NCBI GenBank assembly: GCA_035555675.1
Contig: DATMGH010000041.1
Coordinates: 1-64,000, forward strand
From: Solirubrobacter sp035555675
GTDB taxonomy: Bacteria; Actinomycetota; Thermoleophilia; Solirubrobacterales; Solirubrobacteraceae
Direction of reading: 5' to 3'
DNA: 64,000 bases
Below the pieces are notes generated by a model. The model did no database searches. It saw nothing but the letters and a program-made list of their open reading frames with translations, and was not told where the DNA came from. Position numbers and translations under genes: made by a program. Every line of letters begins with the position of its first letter. Position 1 is the first letter of the stretch. Below are positions 44,971 to 55,477 of the stretch, one piece after another.

Positions 44971-45216
44971 GTGTCCGCAGTTGCCGTGCCGAAGCGTGCC
45001 AAGAGGTCGAAGAAGGTCACGTGCGAGGAGTGCTTCTTCTCGCGCAACGGGCTCTGTGCGCTGGAGCTGGACGAGCCGTGCGCGACGTTCCGGCCGTACC
45101 ACCCGGAGGGGCTGCGCCCGCCGAACCAGATGCGCTTCGTCTTCCGCCAGGAGCGCCGGCGCCAGGCGGCGTGGGCGTTCCCGAGCGCCGAGGAGCAGGC
45201 CGCGCTGCACGGCTGA
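44971..45216 (+). CDS. Small four-cysteine protein
   Basis: An 81-aa protein from GTG 44971. After a basic start (PKRAKRSKKV) come CEECFFSRNGLCALELDEPC, a likely zinc- or metal-binding set of four cysteines. The rest is ATFRPYHPEGLRPPNQMRFV followed by a helical, basic end with EEQAALHG. Good codon bias and the compact Cys pattern support a real gene, perhaps a lineage-specific one. No role can be given. Downstream lies a 775-bp repeat-filled gap. Confidence 0.7.
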   Translation: MSAVAVPKRAKRSKKVTCEECFFSRNGLCALELDEPCATFRPYHPEGLRPPNQMRFVFRQERRRQAAWAFPSAEEQAALHG

Positions 45217-45231
45217 CGCGGCGGCGCGGAG

Positions 45232-45507
45232 TCGCCGCCGCGCGTCGCGTCGCCGCCGCGCGCCATGCCGCCGTCGTGCGCCGCGTCGTCGGCGCGCGTC
45301 ACGTCGCCGCCGCGCGTTGGTCGTCGGCGTGCGTCGCTTCGCCGCCGCGCGTCATGTCGCCGTCCTGCGCCGCGTCGCTGGCGCGCGTCTTGCGCCGCGT
45401 CGCCGCCGCGCGCCATGTTGTCGTCGCGCGTCATGTTGCCGCCGCGCGTCATGTCGCCGTCGTGCGCCGCGTCGCCGCCGCGCGCCACGTGGCCGCCATG
45501 CGTCACG
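45232..45507 (+). repeat. 18-bp tandem repeat array (about 15 units)
   Basis: Units of 18 bp starting TCGCC, TCGTC or TTGCC run from 45232 with starts at 45250, 45268, 45286, 45304, 45322, 45339 (one unit 17 bp), 45357, 45375, 45400 (7 extra bases before it), 45418, 45436, 45454, 45472 and 45490. The commonest unit is TCGCCGCCGCGCGTCATG. Rotated and complemented, it matches the unit of the 33017-33250 array at about 13 of 18 positions. The long minus-strand frame here (RGGDATRGGD-like) is a by-product of the repeat. Confidence 0.85.
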
Positions 45508-45543
45508 TCACGCGCGCCTCTCCACCGCGCGTCGTTGCGCGGC

Positions 45544-45917
45544 GAGTGGTCACTTTCCGGCGCCTGGCGCCGGTGGTCGACCACTCGCGCCGTCGTGGGC
45601 GGTGCGTTGCGCCGGCGAACGGCGGCGCGTGAGCGAGGCGGTCTTCGGTCCGCCGCGGTCATCCGCGCGCGGCACGCCCGCCGTCCGCCGCTGTGCGCCC
45701 GTGCCCGGTCCGCCGCCGTGCGCCGTGCGCCGTGCGCGGCTTCGCGCCGTCCGCCGTCCGCCGCCTCGCGCCGTGCGCCGTCCGTCTCCCGCGCCGTCGG
45801 TCGCCCGCGCGCCGCCCACGCACCGTCCACCGCCGCGTGCGCCATCGCCGGCTCCCGCCAGGTCGTTGCGCGGCGAGTGGTCACTTTCTGGCGGCTGGCG
45901 CCGGTGGGCGACCGCTC
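45544..45917 (+). repeat. Palindromic element cluster 4 (two 43-bp copies)
   Basis: Copies at 45544-45586 and 45875-45917. The first is the most symmetrical of the family: GCGAGTGGTC at one end pairs fully with GACCACTCGC at the other, and CCGGCGCC with GGCGCCGG inside. Both are preceded by the same GTCGTTGCGCG. Between them lie about 290 bp of GC-rich, repeat-like sequence (CGCCGTSCGCC) with no gene I can support. They end about 75 bp before the metallo-hydrolase start. Confidence 0.87.
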
Positions 45918-45991
45918 GCGGCGCGGAGGGCCGGGACGGGCGCGGCAATGCGGCGGCAAGGTGGGCGGCGCGGCGAGTAGTGTCAAGCGCG

Positions 45992-46771
45992 GTGCGCATC
46001 ACGGTTCTCGGCAAATCTCCCGCGTGGCAGGACGCCGGCGGCGCCTGCTCGGGCTACCTCGTGCAGGGCGGCGGGCAGACCGTGCTGCTCGACTGCGGCC
46101 CGGGCGTGTTCGCCAAGCTGCGCACCCTCGTGGACTACGTCGACGTCGACGCGGTGGTGCTGACGCACCTGCACGCCGACCACGTGCTCGACCTCGTCCC
46201 GTTCGCCTCCGGCCTGCGCTACGGCCCGCGCGCCACCGGCCCCCGCCGGCGCCCCCGGCTGCTCGCGCCCCCCAACGCGCACGCCACCTTCACCGGCATG
46301 TGCACCGCGACCGGCATGAGCGCCGATCACATCGAGATCGCGTTCGACGTCGAGATCTACGACCCCGCCGCGACGCAGACCCTCGGCGGCCTGACCGTGC
46401 GCTTCCAGCCCGTCCCGCACTTCGTCCCCGCCAACGCGGTCGAGCTCGCCGACGGCGACGCACGCTTCACGTTCGGCGCCGACTGCGCGCCCAACGACGA
46501 GCTGGTGGCGTTCGCCAAGGGCACCGACCTGCTGCTGCTCGAAGCGACGCTGCGGCAACCGGAAGCCGACGGCGACCGGGGCCACCTGACGCCCGCGGAG
46601 GCCGGCGAGCTCGGCGCCCGCGCGGGCGCGAAGCGGCTCGTGCTGACGCACTTCTCGGATGAGCTCGACCGCGACTGGATCCTCCAAGACGGCGCGCGCG
46701 GGTTCGGCGCCCCGGTCGACGCCGCCCGTGAGGGCGCGACGTACGAGCTGCTCAAGCCCGAGCGCCCGTAG
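45992..46771 (+). CDS. MBL-fold metallo-hydrolase
   Basis: A 259-aa protein from GTG 45992 (MRITVLGKSPAWQDAGGACS). The zinc motif THLHADH starts at residue 58 within AVVLTHLHADHVLDL. Further ligands lie in VPHFVPANAVEL, GADCAPNDELVAFA and LVLTHFSDELD. The pattern is that of the RNase Z/phosphodiesterase-like branch (as in CpdA-unrelated cyclic phosphodiesterase and tRNase Z-like proteins), with GHLTPAEAGELGARAGAKRL near the end. It is transcribed toward the EAL gene with a 14-bp gap, so an operon with a link to cyclic nucleotide turnover is possible but unproven. Confidence 0.85.
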   Translation: MRITVLGKSPAWQDAGGACSGYLVQGGGQTVLLDCGPGVFAKLRTLVDYVDVDAVVLTHLHADHVLDLVPFASGLRYGPRATGPRRRPRLLAPPNAHATFTGMCTATGMSADHIEIAFDVEIYDPAATQTLGGLTVRFQPVPHFVPANAVELADGDARFTFGADCAPNDELVAFAKGTDLLLLEATLRQPEADGDRGHLTPAEAGELGARAGAKRLVLTHFSDELDRDWILQDGARGFGAPVDAAREGATYELLKPERP

Positions 46772-46785
46772 CCGATCTTCTAGGC

Positions 46786-47814
46786 GTGACCCTTGCCACC
46801 GCCGCGATGGACGGCGTGCGACTGCTGTCGCACCGGCCATCGGTGCTCTACAAGGTGGAGCACCTCGCGTCCGAGCCCGCCTCGGGCGACATCGCCGTGC
46901 AGGGTCTGCTGCTCGCGGGGCCGGGCTGGGACGACCGGCTCAAGGCGGTCGTGAAGGCGCTGTCGATCTCCGAGCGCGCGTGCCTGTTCGCCGTCCGGCT
47001 GGCCGACGAGCAGTCGCTGCCGGTCCCGGCCGAGACGCTGCTGGACCGCACGCGCACCGACTGGTTCCCGGAGTTCCTCTCGCACGGCCAGATGCGCCCG
47101 CACTTCCAGCCGATCGTCGAGCTGCACGGCGGCCGCGCGTACGGCCGCGAAGCGCTGATGCGGGGCAAGCTCGGCACCGTCGAGCTGCGCGGCGCGGAGC
47201 TGATCGCCGCCGCCGAGGCGCACGACGCGCTGTTCTCGTTCGACTACCGGGCCCGCACGGCGGCGCTCGAGGTCGGCCTCCCGCTGCTGCCCGAGGGCGA
47301 GATCCTGTTCGTGAACCTCGACCCGCGCGCGGTGCTCGACGTCGAGTCCGCGATGCGGACGACGTGGCCGGTGGTCGGGCGCCTGGGCGCCGACCCGTCG
47401 CGCATCTGCCTGGAGATCATCAAGCCCGAGCGCTGCCCGGACCGCGACCTGCTGGGCGAGATGGTCGCCGAGCACCGCAAGCGCGGCGCGCGCGTCGCGC
47501 TCGACGACCTCTCCGGCGGCCCGGACTCGCTGGCCTGCCTGGAGCTCGTGCGCCCCGACGTGGCGAAGATCGACACCGCGCTGACGTCCGGCATCCAGCA
47601 CTCGTCCGCCCGCCGCGCGCTGGTCAAGGCGCTCGTCGACTGCGCGCACGAGCTGGGTGCGAAGGTCGTCGCCGAGGGCGTCGAGCGCGTCGACGAGTTC
47701 CGCGCGATGGCGGAGCTGGGCGTCGACCTCGGCCAGGGCTTCTACTTCGGCCAGCCAACCGAGCGCCCGATGGCGGTCGACACCCGGCTGGTCCGCCCTA
47801 GCGCGTCAATTTGA
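46786..47814 (+). CDS. EAL-domain protein, probable c-di-GMP phosphodiesterase
   Basis: A 342-aa protein from GTG 46786 (ATG 46807 is possible). Residues 1-95 form an unassigned N-terminal region. The EAL domain starts HFQPIVELHGGRAYGREALM, with EAL at residue 122 and the RG next to it. The other catalytic positions are present: LFVNLDP (Asn), ICLEIIKPE (Glu), ALDDLSGG (paired Asp), DVAKIDTAL (Lys), VAEGVE (Glu) and GQGFYFG (Gln). The second Glu of the usual ExTE is Lys here and the loop-6 DFGTG is DLSGG, so activity may be modified. It should cleave c-di-GMP to pGpG. No GGDEF domain is in the window. It overlaps the converging secreted protein gene by 17 bp. Confidence 0.9.
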   Translation: MTLATAAMDGVRLLSHRPSVLYKVEHLASEPASGDIAVQGLLLAGPGWDDRLKAVVKALSISERACLFAVRLADEQSLPVPAETLLDRTRTDWFPEFLSHGQMRPHFQPIVELHGGRAYGREALMRGKLGTVELRGAELIAAAEAHDALFSFDYRARTAALEVGLPLLPEGEILFVNLDPRAVLDVESAMRTTWPVVGRLGADPSRICLEIIKPERCPDRDLLGEMVAEHRKRGARVALDDLSGGPDSLACLELVRPDVAKIDTALTSGIQHSSARRALVKALVDCAHELGAKVVAEGVERVDEFRAMAELGVDLGQGFYFGQPTERPMAVDTRLVRPSASI

Positions 47815-48997
47815 CGCCGACCGGCTTCGCGCCGGCCAGGGTCAGCGTCGCGCTCAACGCGCCGCGGGACCGCAGGGCCCGGCGCGCCGCCGCGTTGAGC
47901 TTGAGCGTGAGCGTCGCCCGCCGCCCCGCCCGGATCGTGGCCCGGCGGCTCGCCGTGGCCCGCTTGCCGCCCGGCAGCTTCGCGCTCAGCTTGACCGTCG
48001 CGCGGCAGCTGCGGGCGGCCGCCGAGGGACAGCTCGCCGCGACCTTCAAAGCCCCGGTCCGGGAGACCTTGTAGCGCTTGGCGGCGTGCAGCGACGCGAC
48101 CGCCTTGACCGGCGGTGCGACCGCGGGCGGGAGGGTCGGCGTGGGCGTCGGCGTCGGCACGACCACCACCGGGTGGTTGACGATCCGCAGCGGCGCGCGT
48201 GCGCCGGCGGTGTTGCCGGCGGCGTCGAGGACCGCCACCGCGAGCTCGTGCTGCCCGTCGGCCACACGCGTGCTGTCGACCGGCAGCGCGATCTGCGCCG
48301 CGGGTGGGCAGTCGTCGGCCAGCGGAAGGTCGATCGTCGCGTCGCCGGGCGAGAGCTCGGCGCAGTGCGCGTGGCCCAGCGTGACCGATCCGGCCGGGAC
48401 GCCGTCCAGCCACGCGTGCGCCGACGCCAGCCCGATGCCGGCGTCGGTCGCGTCCACCCGCACACTGAAGGTGCCGTGCCCGTAGCTCGGCAGCCCGCCG
48501 AGGGCCACCACGGGCGCCTCGTCGTCGCGCACCGTCACCGCAGCGCGGCGGACGTCCGCGCTCGCGTCGCAGGGCGCGGCGGCGCAGCGCAGCTCCAGCT
48601 CGACCGCCGTCCCGTCCGCGGCGCCGCTGAACACGCCGTCGAGCACGCCCGGCGACAGCAGCGACTCCAGCTCCGCGCTGGTCGTCCGCGCGTGGTACTC
48701 GGGCCCGCTCACGCGCCGGTCCAGCCAGACGCGCGACAGCGTCGCGGGCGTGGCGAACCGCAGCGTCACCGCGTCCCCGCCCACCGCGTTGGTGAAGCCC
48801 AGCCGCAGCGTTCCGCCGGGCGCCTCGCAACCGCCGCCGACCCGCGACACCCCGCCGTGCGACCCCGACGCCGAGTACGCGAACGGCAGCGGCGCGCCGT
48901 CCGGCCCGTGGCAGGCCCACAGCGTCACCTCACCCGCGTGGGCGGACGCGGGCGCTGCGGCCAGCAGCGCGAGCACGGCGAACAGCAACCGGCGCAT
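47798..48997 (-). CDS. Secreted multidomain protein of unknown function
   Basis: A 399-aa protein from ATG 48997. Signal peptide: MRRLLFAVLALLAAAPASAHA. The mature part has several beta domains: one with EVTLWACHGPDGAPLPFAYS and GGGCEAPGGTLRLGF, an Ig-like block with DDEAPVVALGGLPSYGHGTF, and HELAVAVLDAAGNTAGARAP, which is the pattern of bacterial Ig-like domains. A PTPTPTPTLPP linker leads to a basic C-terminal domain (CRATVKLSAKLPGGKRATAS) like those in 6391-7404, 14188-15756 and 33682-34635. These shared C-terminal basic beta domains may bind cell-wall polymer. No enzyme motif is seen. Confidence 0.75.
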   Translation of the reverse strand: MRRLLFAVLALLAAAPASAHAGEVTLWACHGPDGAPLPFAYSASGSHGGVSRVGGGCEAPGGTLRLGFTNAVGGDAVTLRFATPATLSRVWLDRRVSGPEYHARTTSAELESLLSPGVLDGVFSGAADGTAVELELRCAAAPCDASADVRRAAVTVRDDEAPVVALGGLPSYGHGTFSVRVDATDAGIGLASAHAWLDGVPAGSVTLGHAHCAELSPGDATIDLPLADDCPPAAQIALPVDSTRVADGQHELAVAVLDAAGNTAGARAPLRIVNHPVVVVPTPTPTPTLPPAVAPPVKAVASLHAAKRYKVSRTGALKVAASCPSAAARSCRATVKLSAKLPGGKRATASRRATIRAGRRATLTLKLNAAARRALRSRGALSATLTLAGAKPVGVKLTR

Positions 48998-49064
48998 TCG
49001 ATAATCGAACGTACCGTGCCCGCGCGCGCACGCCATCGCCCATTCGTTGGTTAGCATCGGCGAG

Positions 49065-49507
49065 ATGGCCCAGGAGCGCGACATCTTCGCCAACTTCGAG
49101 CGCATGCGCAGGGAGATGGACGAGCTGTTCGGCGACGTGATCGACCGCGGGCTCGCGCCGCGGCGCCGCGGCGGCTTCTCGCCCGCCGTCGACGTCTATT
49201 ACGCCAGCGATCCACCGCGCGCCGTCGTCAGCGCCGACCTCGCGGGAATCGACCCGAACGCCGTCCAGCTGGAGATCACGGGCCGCGAGCTGGTCCTGTC
49301 CGGCCAGCGCGTGACCGAGAGCGCGGACGAGCGCGTCTACCAGCAGCTCGAGATCGAGCGCGGGCCGTTCCGGCGCGTCGTCTCGCTCGGCGCCGACGTC
49401 GACAGCGAGGCCGCCAAGGCCACGTACGAGGACGGAATCCTGACCGTGGAGCTGCCCCTCAGCCGGCCCGCCCGGCCGCACTCCGTCCCGATCCGCGGGT
49501 CCGAGAA

Positions 49508-49511
<4 letters not shown>
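49065..49511 (+). CDS. Small heat shock protein, Hsp20/alpha-crystallin family
   Basis: A 148-aa chaperone. The start is ATG 49065 (MAQERDIFANFERMRREMDE); a longer frame from 49047 has no better signal. The alpha-crystallin domain runs from about residue 47 to 136: FSPAVDVYYASDPPRAVVSA, then LEITGRELVLSGQR, then ERGPFRRVVSLGADVDSEAA, then ATYEDGILTVELPL. The C-terminal VPIRG is near the usual IxI motif. It holds unfolded proteins without ATP. Its stop overlaps the lon start (GTGA), so a chaperone and a protease are made from one message, which suits stress response. Confidence 0.93.
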
Positions 49512-51883
<2,372 letters not shown>

Positions 51884-51894
51884 GCGAGGGAGCG

Positions 51895-52332
51895 ATGGCG
51901 AACAAGAAGGTCACGAAGGCGGCGCAATCGGCCCGGTCCAACGCGTACGTGCAGCGGTTGATCGAGGACGAGGAACTGCGTCAGAACATCGTGTCGGCGT
52001 TCGAGTCCGCGCGCGACGCCTACGGGCGCCTGAGCAACGGCAAGAGCCCGACCAAGCAGCTCTTCGACGACAAGAAGCTGCAGAAGCACATCCGCGAGAC
52101 CTCGGGCAGCGTCCGTGACGTGGCCGTCGCCCTGCACGAGGCGCCGCAGAAGCGCAAGAAGAGCGGCGGCTTCGGCAAGCTCGTGCTGGTCGCGATCGTG
52201 GGCGGCGTCGTCGCGCTGGCGGTCTCCGAGAGCCTGCGCAAGAAGGTGCTCGACGCGCTCTTCGGCGCCGAGGAGGAGTTCGAGTACACCTCGACCACGG
52301 CGCCGCCGACACCGGCGGGCACGGCGGCATAA
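51895..52332 (+). CDS. Small membrane protein with helical N-terminus
   Basis: A 145-aa protein from ATG 51895, with GAGGGAG just ahead. The first 85 residues are helical and charged (SNAYVQRLIEDEELRQNIVS; SPTKQLFDDKKLQKHIRETS), a basic patch (APQKRKKSGGFGK) follows, then one membrane helix (LVLVAIVGGVVALAVSESL) and an acidic, Thr/Pro-rich end. The plan resembles actinobacterial proteins that tether a cytoplasmic helical domain to the membrane. It follows lon by 11 bp and is closed by a strong terminator, so it probably belongs to the hsp20-lon transcript. Function unknown. Confidence 0.75.
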   Translation: MANKKVTKAAQSARSNAYVQRLIEDEELRQNIVSAFESARDAYGRLSNGKSPTKQLFDDKKLQKHIRETSGSVRDVAVALHEAPQKRKKSGGFGKLVLVAIVGGVVALAVSESLRKKVLDALFGAEEEFEYTSTTAPPTPAGTAA

Positions 52333-52377
52333 GGCGGGGCCCCGCCCCGATCATCCGACCTCAACCAGCGAGACTTG

Positions 52378-52407
52378 GAGGGCGCCCAGCGGGCGCCCTC
52401 TTTCGTT
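52378..52407 (+). terminator. Intrinsic terminator after the hsp20-lon operon
   Basis: Perfect 10-bp stem GAGGGCGCCC (52378-52387) with GGGCGCCCTC (52391-52400), loop AGC, followed by TTTCGTTTCG. A second inverted repeat, GGCGGGGCCCCGCC, lies just upstream at 52334. It closes the hsp20-lon-membrane protein unit and ends only 17 bp before the aldo/keto reductase start. Confidence 0.88.
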
Positions 52408-52423
52408 TCGTAAGGTGCTGGGC

Positions 52424-53320
52424 ATGGACCTCGACGTCTACGGTCTCTGCCTCGGCGGCAACGTGTTCGGCTGGACGGCCGACCGCGATGCGTCGTTCGC
52501 CGTGCTCGACGCCTACGTCGAGGCCGGCGGGAACTTCATCGACACCGCCGACACCTACATGCGCCCGAACATGGGCACGTCGGAGACGATCATCGGCGAC
52601 TGGATGGCGGCGCGCGGGAACCGCGACGACCTGGTGATCGCGACCAAGGTCGGGTCCGACGGCGGACTGTCGGCGGCGAACATCGCGGCGCACGTCGACG
52701 GGTCGCTGCGGCGGCTGCGGACGGACCGGATCGATCTCTACTACGCGCACAAGGACATCGGCGACGTGCCGGTCGCCGAGACCGTGCGCGCGTTCGACGC
52801 GCTCGTGCGGGCGGGGAAGGTGCGCAGGCTGGGCGCGTCCAACGTGCCGCCGGCGCGCCTGCTCGAGTCGCTCGAGATCGCGGCGGCCGAGGGCCTGACG
52901 GCGTACACGTGGCTGCAGCCGCACTACAACCTGGTCGAGCGGGAGACCTACGAGCGCGACTACGCGCCGCTGGTCGCGCGGTTCGACCTGGCGGTGGCGC
53001 CGTACTACGCGCTCGCGTCCGGCTTTCTGACCGGCAAGTACCGGCCGGACGGCGCGCGCGGGGACTCGCCGCGCGCCGAGCGGGCGTCGTCGTATCTGGA
53101 CGCGCGCGGGATCGCGGTGCTGGACGCGCTGGACGAGGTCGCGGCGGCGCACGGCGTGCCGGTGGCGGCGGTCGCGGTCGCCTGGCTGCTGGTCAAGCCG
53201 CACGTGGCGGCGCCGATCGCCAGCGCGCGCACGCCCGAGCAGCTCGCCGCCGTGCTGCCGGCAGTGAATGTGGAGTTGACCGCGGGCGACGTCGCCCGCC
53301 TGGACGAGGTATCGGCCTGA
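52424..53320 (+). CDS. Aldo/keto reductase
   Basis: A 298-aa TIM-barrel NADPH enzyme. The catalytic tetrad is visible: Asp and Tyr in NFIDTADTYMRP (Asp, Tyr), Lys in VIATKVGSDG, His in DLYYAHKDIG. WLQPHYNLVERETYERDYAP and VAPYYALASGFLTGKYRPDG are typical of the AKR11/12-like group of bacterial oxidoreductases. The start ATG 52424 sits 17 bp after a terminator, so its promoter must be within or overlapping the terminator region, or translation begins on a leaderless message. Its stop overlaps the methyltransferase start (TGATG). Substrate unknown. Confidence 0.9.
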   Translation: MDLDVYGLCLGGNVFGWTADRDASFAVLDAYVEAGGNFIDTADTYMRPNMGTSETIIGDWMAARGNRDDLVIATKVGSDGGLSAANIAAHVDGSLRRLRTDRIDLYYAHKDIGDVPVAETVRAFDALVRAGKVRRLGASNVPPARLLESLEIAAAEGLTAYTWLQPHYNLVERETYERDYAPLVARFDLAVAPYYALASGFLTGKYRPDGARGDSPRAERASSYLDARGIAVLDALDEVAAAHGVPVAAVAVAWLLVKPHVAAPIASARTPEQLAAVLPAVNVELTAGDVARLDEVSA

Positions 53321-53907
53321 TGGACGAGACGCGCCAGACATTCCTGGACGAGCTGTACGCGCACGGACGTGCGCACGACGAGCAGCGGGAGGATCGCGTC
53401 GCGCGCCTGCGCAACGTCGAGCCGGAGACCGCCGAGCTGCTGGGCGTGCTGGTGCGCGCCCTGCAGGCCCGGCGCGTGCTCGAGATCGGCACCTCCAACG
53501 GCTTCTCGACGATCTGGCTCGCCGACGCCGCCGAGGCGGTCGGCGGGCACGTCGTGTCGCTGGAGATCGAGGCGGCGCGGTCCGCGCAGGCGGCGGAGAA
53601 CGTGGCCGAGGCCGGCGTGGCGTCGTTCGTGGAGCTGCGCGTCCAGGACGCCGGCGAAGCGCTGGCGGCGTTCGGGGACGCCGCGTTCGACCTGATCTTC
53701 CTCGACGCCGAGCGGCCGCACTACGCCGGCTACTGGCCGGACCTCGTGCGCGTGCTGCGCGCGAACGGGCTGCTCGTGGTCGACGGGACGCTCTCGCACG
53801 CGCGCGAGCTGGTCGAGTTCTCCGAGCTGGTCTACGCCGATCCGGGCGTGACGTCGACGCTCGTGACCGTCGGCGCGGGCGTGCAGCTGATCGTCAAGTC
53901 GCCGTGA
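53320..53907 (+). CDS. O-methyltransferase (class I SAM-dependent)
   Basis: A 195-aa methyltransferase of the COMT/caffeoyl-CoA type. The SAM-binding site is VLEIGTSNGFSTIWLADAAE, with the acidic residue VVSLEIE after strand 2 and FDLIFLDAERPHYAGYW carrying the metal-binding Asp. NGLLVVDGTLSH takes the place of the usual DN metal ligand pair (D-G-T here), so metal dependence is uncertain. It overlaps the reductase stop by one base, suggesting the two enzymes act on one small molecule. Substrate unknown. Confidence 0.87.
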   Translation: MDETRQTFLDELYAHGRAHDEQREDRVARLRNVEPETAELLGVLVRALQARRVLEIGTSNGFSTIWLADAAEAVGGHVVSLEIEAARSAQAAENVAEAGVASFVELRVQDAGEALAAFGDAAFDLIFLDAERPHYAGYWPDLVRVLRANGLLVVDGTLSHARELVEFSELVYADPGVTSTLVTVGAGVQLIVKSP

Positions 53908-53925
53908 GGTCGCGCGGCGCCCGGG

Positions 53926-54312
53926 CTAGGTGAACGGGACGATCGGGACCTCCCAGAGGAAGGACGCGACGGCCGCGGCGGCGACGGCCAGCGCGATCGC
54001 GAGGCCGACCACGATCCGCTGCGCGCGCGACGTCTCCTTCGCCGTCTGCTTGGCCTGCTCGGCCTTCTCGATCGCGATCTCGAGCGCGCGGGCGGCCCAG
54101 GCGAACTCGAGCGAGAGGATCGCCAGCGCGACCGGGATCACCGCGAGCGCCGGGCCAGGCAGGACGACCATCGCCAGCCCCGCCAGCAGCAGCGTGAAGC
54201 CGCCGAGCACGTAGAGCGCCCGCACCCACAGCGGGCGCTCGGCGTGCCGCTCGCGCTGGTCGCGCATGCGCTCGACCAGCGTCGGCTTCGGGACTTCGTC
54301 TCCCGTGCTCAC
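53926..54312 (-). CDS. PGPGW-like small membrane protein
   Basis: A 128-aa protein from GTG 54312. Helical, charged N-terminus (LVERMRDQRERHAERPLWVR), then two closely spaced membrane segments (ALYVLGGFTLLLAGLAMVVL and GPALAVIPVALAILSLEFAW) with the PGP motif between them, as in the PGPGW family of putative transmembrane proteins (TIGR02611-like), then a cytoplasmic helix rich in Glu/Lys and a third membrane segment (VVGLAIALAVAAAAVASFL). The GTG overlaps the stop of the M23 peptidase gene (GTGA). Function of the family is not known to me. Confidence 0.75.
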   Translation of the reverse strand: MSTGDEVPKPTLVERMRDQRERHAERPLWVRALYVLGGFTLLLAGLAMVVLPGPALAVIPVALAILSLEFAWAARALEIAIEKAEQAKQTAKETSRAQRIVVGLAIALAVAAAAVASFLWEVPIVPFT

Positions 54313-55457
54313 CCTTCGCCGATGAAGTCGCGGACCTCGACGAGCGCGCCCGGCCGCTCCGTGGTGTCGGTCAGCGCCGCGCCGGCGCGCTTCTGCCAGG
54401 CGACCAGGAAGTCGTGTGGGTCGACCGCCTTGCCGCCGTCCGGGTGGATCTCGAAGTGCAGGTGCGGCGGCGTCGGCTCGGCGTCGCCGGTGTTGCCGGT
54501 GTAGCCGAGGATCGTGCCCGCCTCGACGTGCCGGTCGTTGACGGCGGCCGGCGCGAACGACGCCAGGTGGGCGTAGAAGAACTGGTCGCCGCTGTCGGCG
54601 TAGACCCACAGGCGGTTGCCGGAGATCGGCAGCGAGCCGACGTTCTTGATCACGCCGTCGGACACCGCGACCACCGGGGTGCCGAAGTCCGCGAACAGGT
54701 CGTTGCCTTCGTGGAAGCCGGTGTCGGCCCGGAACGAGCCGAACGGCCCGCCGATCGTCGTCGGGCCGCCGACCGGGAACACGAACCGCGTCGACAGCAG
54801 CCGCTTCTTCCAGGCCGGGGCGCGCGGCTTGGGCTTGGGGGTCGGCGTGGGCGTCGCGGTCGGAGCCGCGGACGGTGTCGCGGTCGCGGTGGCGGTCGGC
54901 GACGCCGCCGGCGCGCCGAAGCTCGCCGCCACGTCGGCCACGACCACCTTCGTCCCGGCCGGCACGCCGTCGCGGTCCTCCGTGAGCGTCACGGTCAGCC
55001 CCGCGCCGCCGTCGTTGACCACGACCTTGCCGCCGTCGAACGTGTACGTCTTGCGGGACTCGACGTCGCCGATCGAGCGCTCCCCGACGACCAGGTCGCG
55101 CACGCTCCCGCGGTACTCGACGCCCTTGGCGGTCGCGTCCGCCGAGCGCAGGACCACCGACGCGGTCACCGCGCCGTCGAACAGGTCGACGTCATCGGCC
55201 TCGGCGTGCGCCTCCGCCTCCCCGCTGCGGCTGGACGTGCTGACGCTGACGAACCCGTCGCCCAGCTCCACGCCGTCCGGCAGCCGCGCCGGGATGCTCT
55301 TGCTCGCGGACGAGCCCGCGGACGCGCTGACCGGGGCGACCCGGCCGAGGTCGCCGCGGAGCACCGCCGCCGACGCCTTCGGCGGCGCCTGGGCGGCCGC
55401 CGGGCGCACCAGCGCCACCGCGGCGACCGCGACCGCTACCGCAAGCAACAAACGCAC
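54309..55457 (-). CDS. Secreted M23-family peptidase
   Basis: A 382-aa protein from GTG 55457 with signal peptide LLLAVAVAVAAVALVRPAAA. An unassigned beta-rich N-terminal region (residues 30-200) is followed by a TPTPTPKPKPR linker. The C-terminal metallopeptidase has the LytM zinc ligands HEGNDLFADFGTPVVAVSDG and PPHLHFEIHPDG, so it should be an active peptidoglycan endopeptidase. The DHPHDFLVAW-like tail (VDPHDFLVAW) is usual. Such enzymes trim cell-wall cross-links during growth. It is followed by the PGPGW-like gene with a 4-bp overlap. Confidence 0.9.
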   Translation of the reverse strand: MRLLLAVAVAVAAVALVRPAAAQAPPKASAAVLRGDLGRVAPVSASAGSSASKSIPARLPDGVELGDGFVSVSTSSRSGEAEAHAEADDVDLFDGAVTASVVLRSADATAKGVEYRGSVRDLVVGERSIGDVESRKTYTFDGGKVVVNDGGAGLTVTLTEDRDGVPAGTKVVVADVAASFGAPAASPTATATATPSAAPTATPTPTPKPKPRAPAWKKRLLSTRFVFPVGGPTTIGGPFGSFRADTGFHEGNDLFADFGTPVVAVSDGVIKNVGSLPISGNRLWVYADSGDQFFYAHLASFAPAAVNDRHVEAGTILGYTGNTGDAEPTPPHLHFEIHPDGGKAVDPHDFLVAWQKRAGAALTDTTERPGALVEVRDFIGEG

Positions 55458-55477
55458 CCGATGAGTGTGCCAAGCGG

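Noticed and set aside
44835..45986. Long minus-strand frame rich in RGGD/ARGG repeats
   Set aside because: It is a translation of the 18-bp array and palindromes; no start signal, no normal protein composition.
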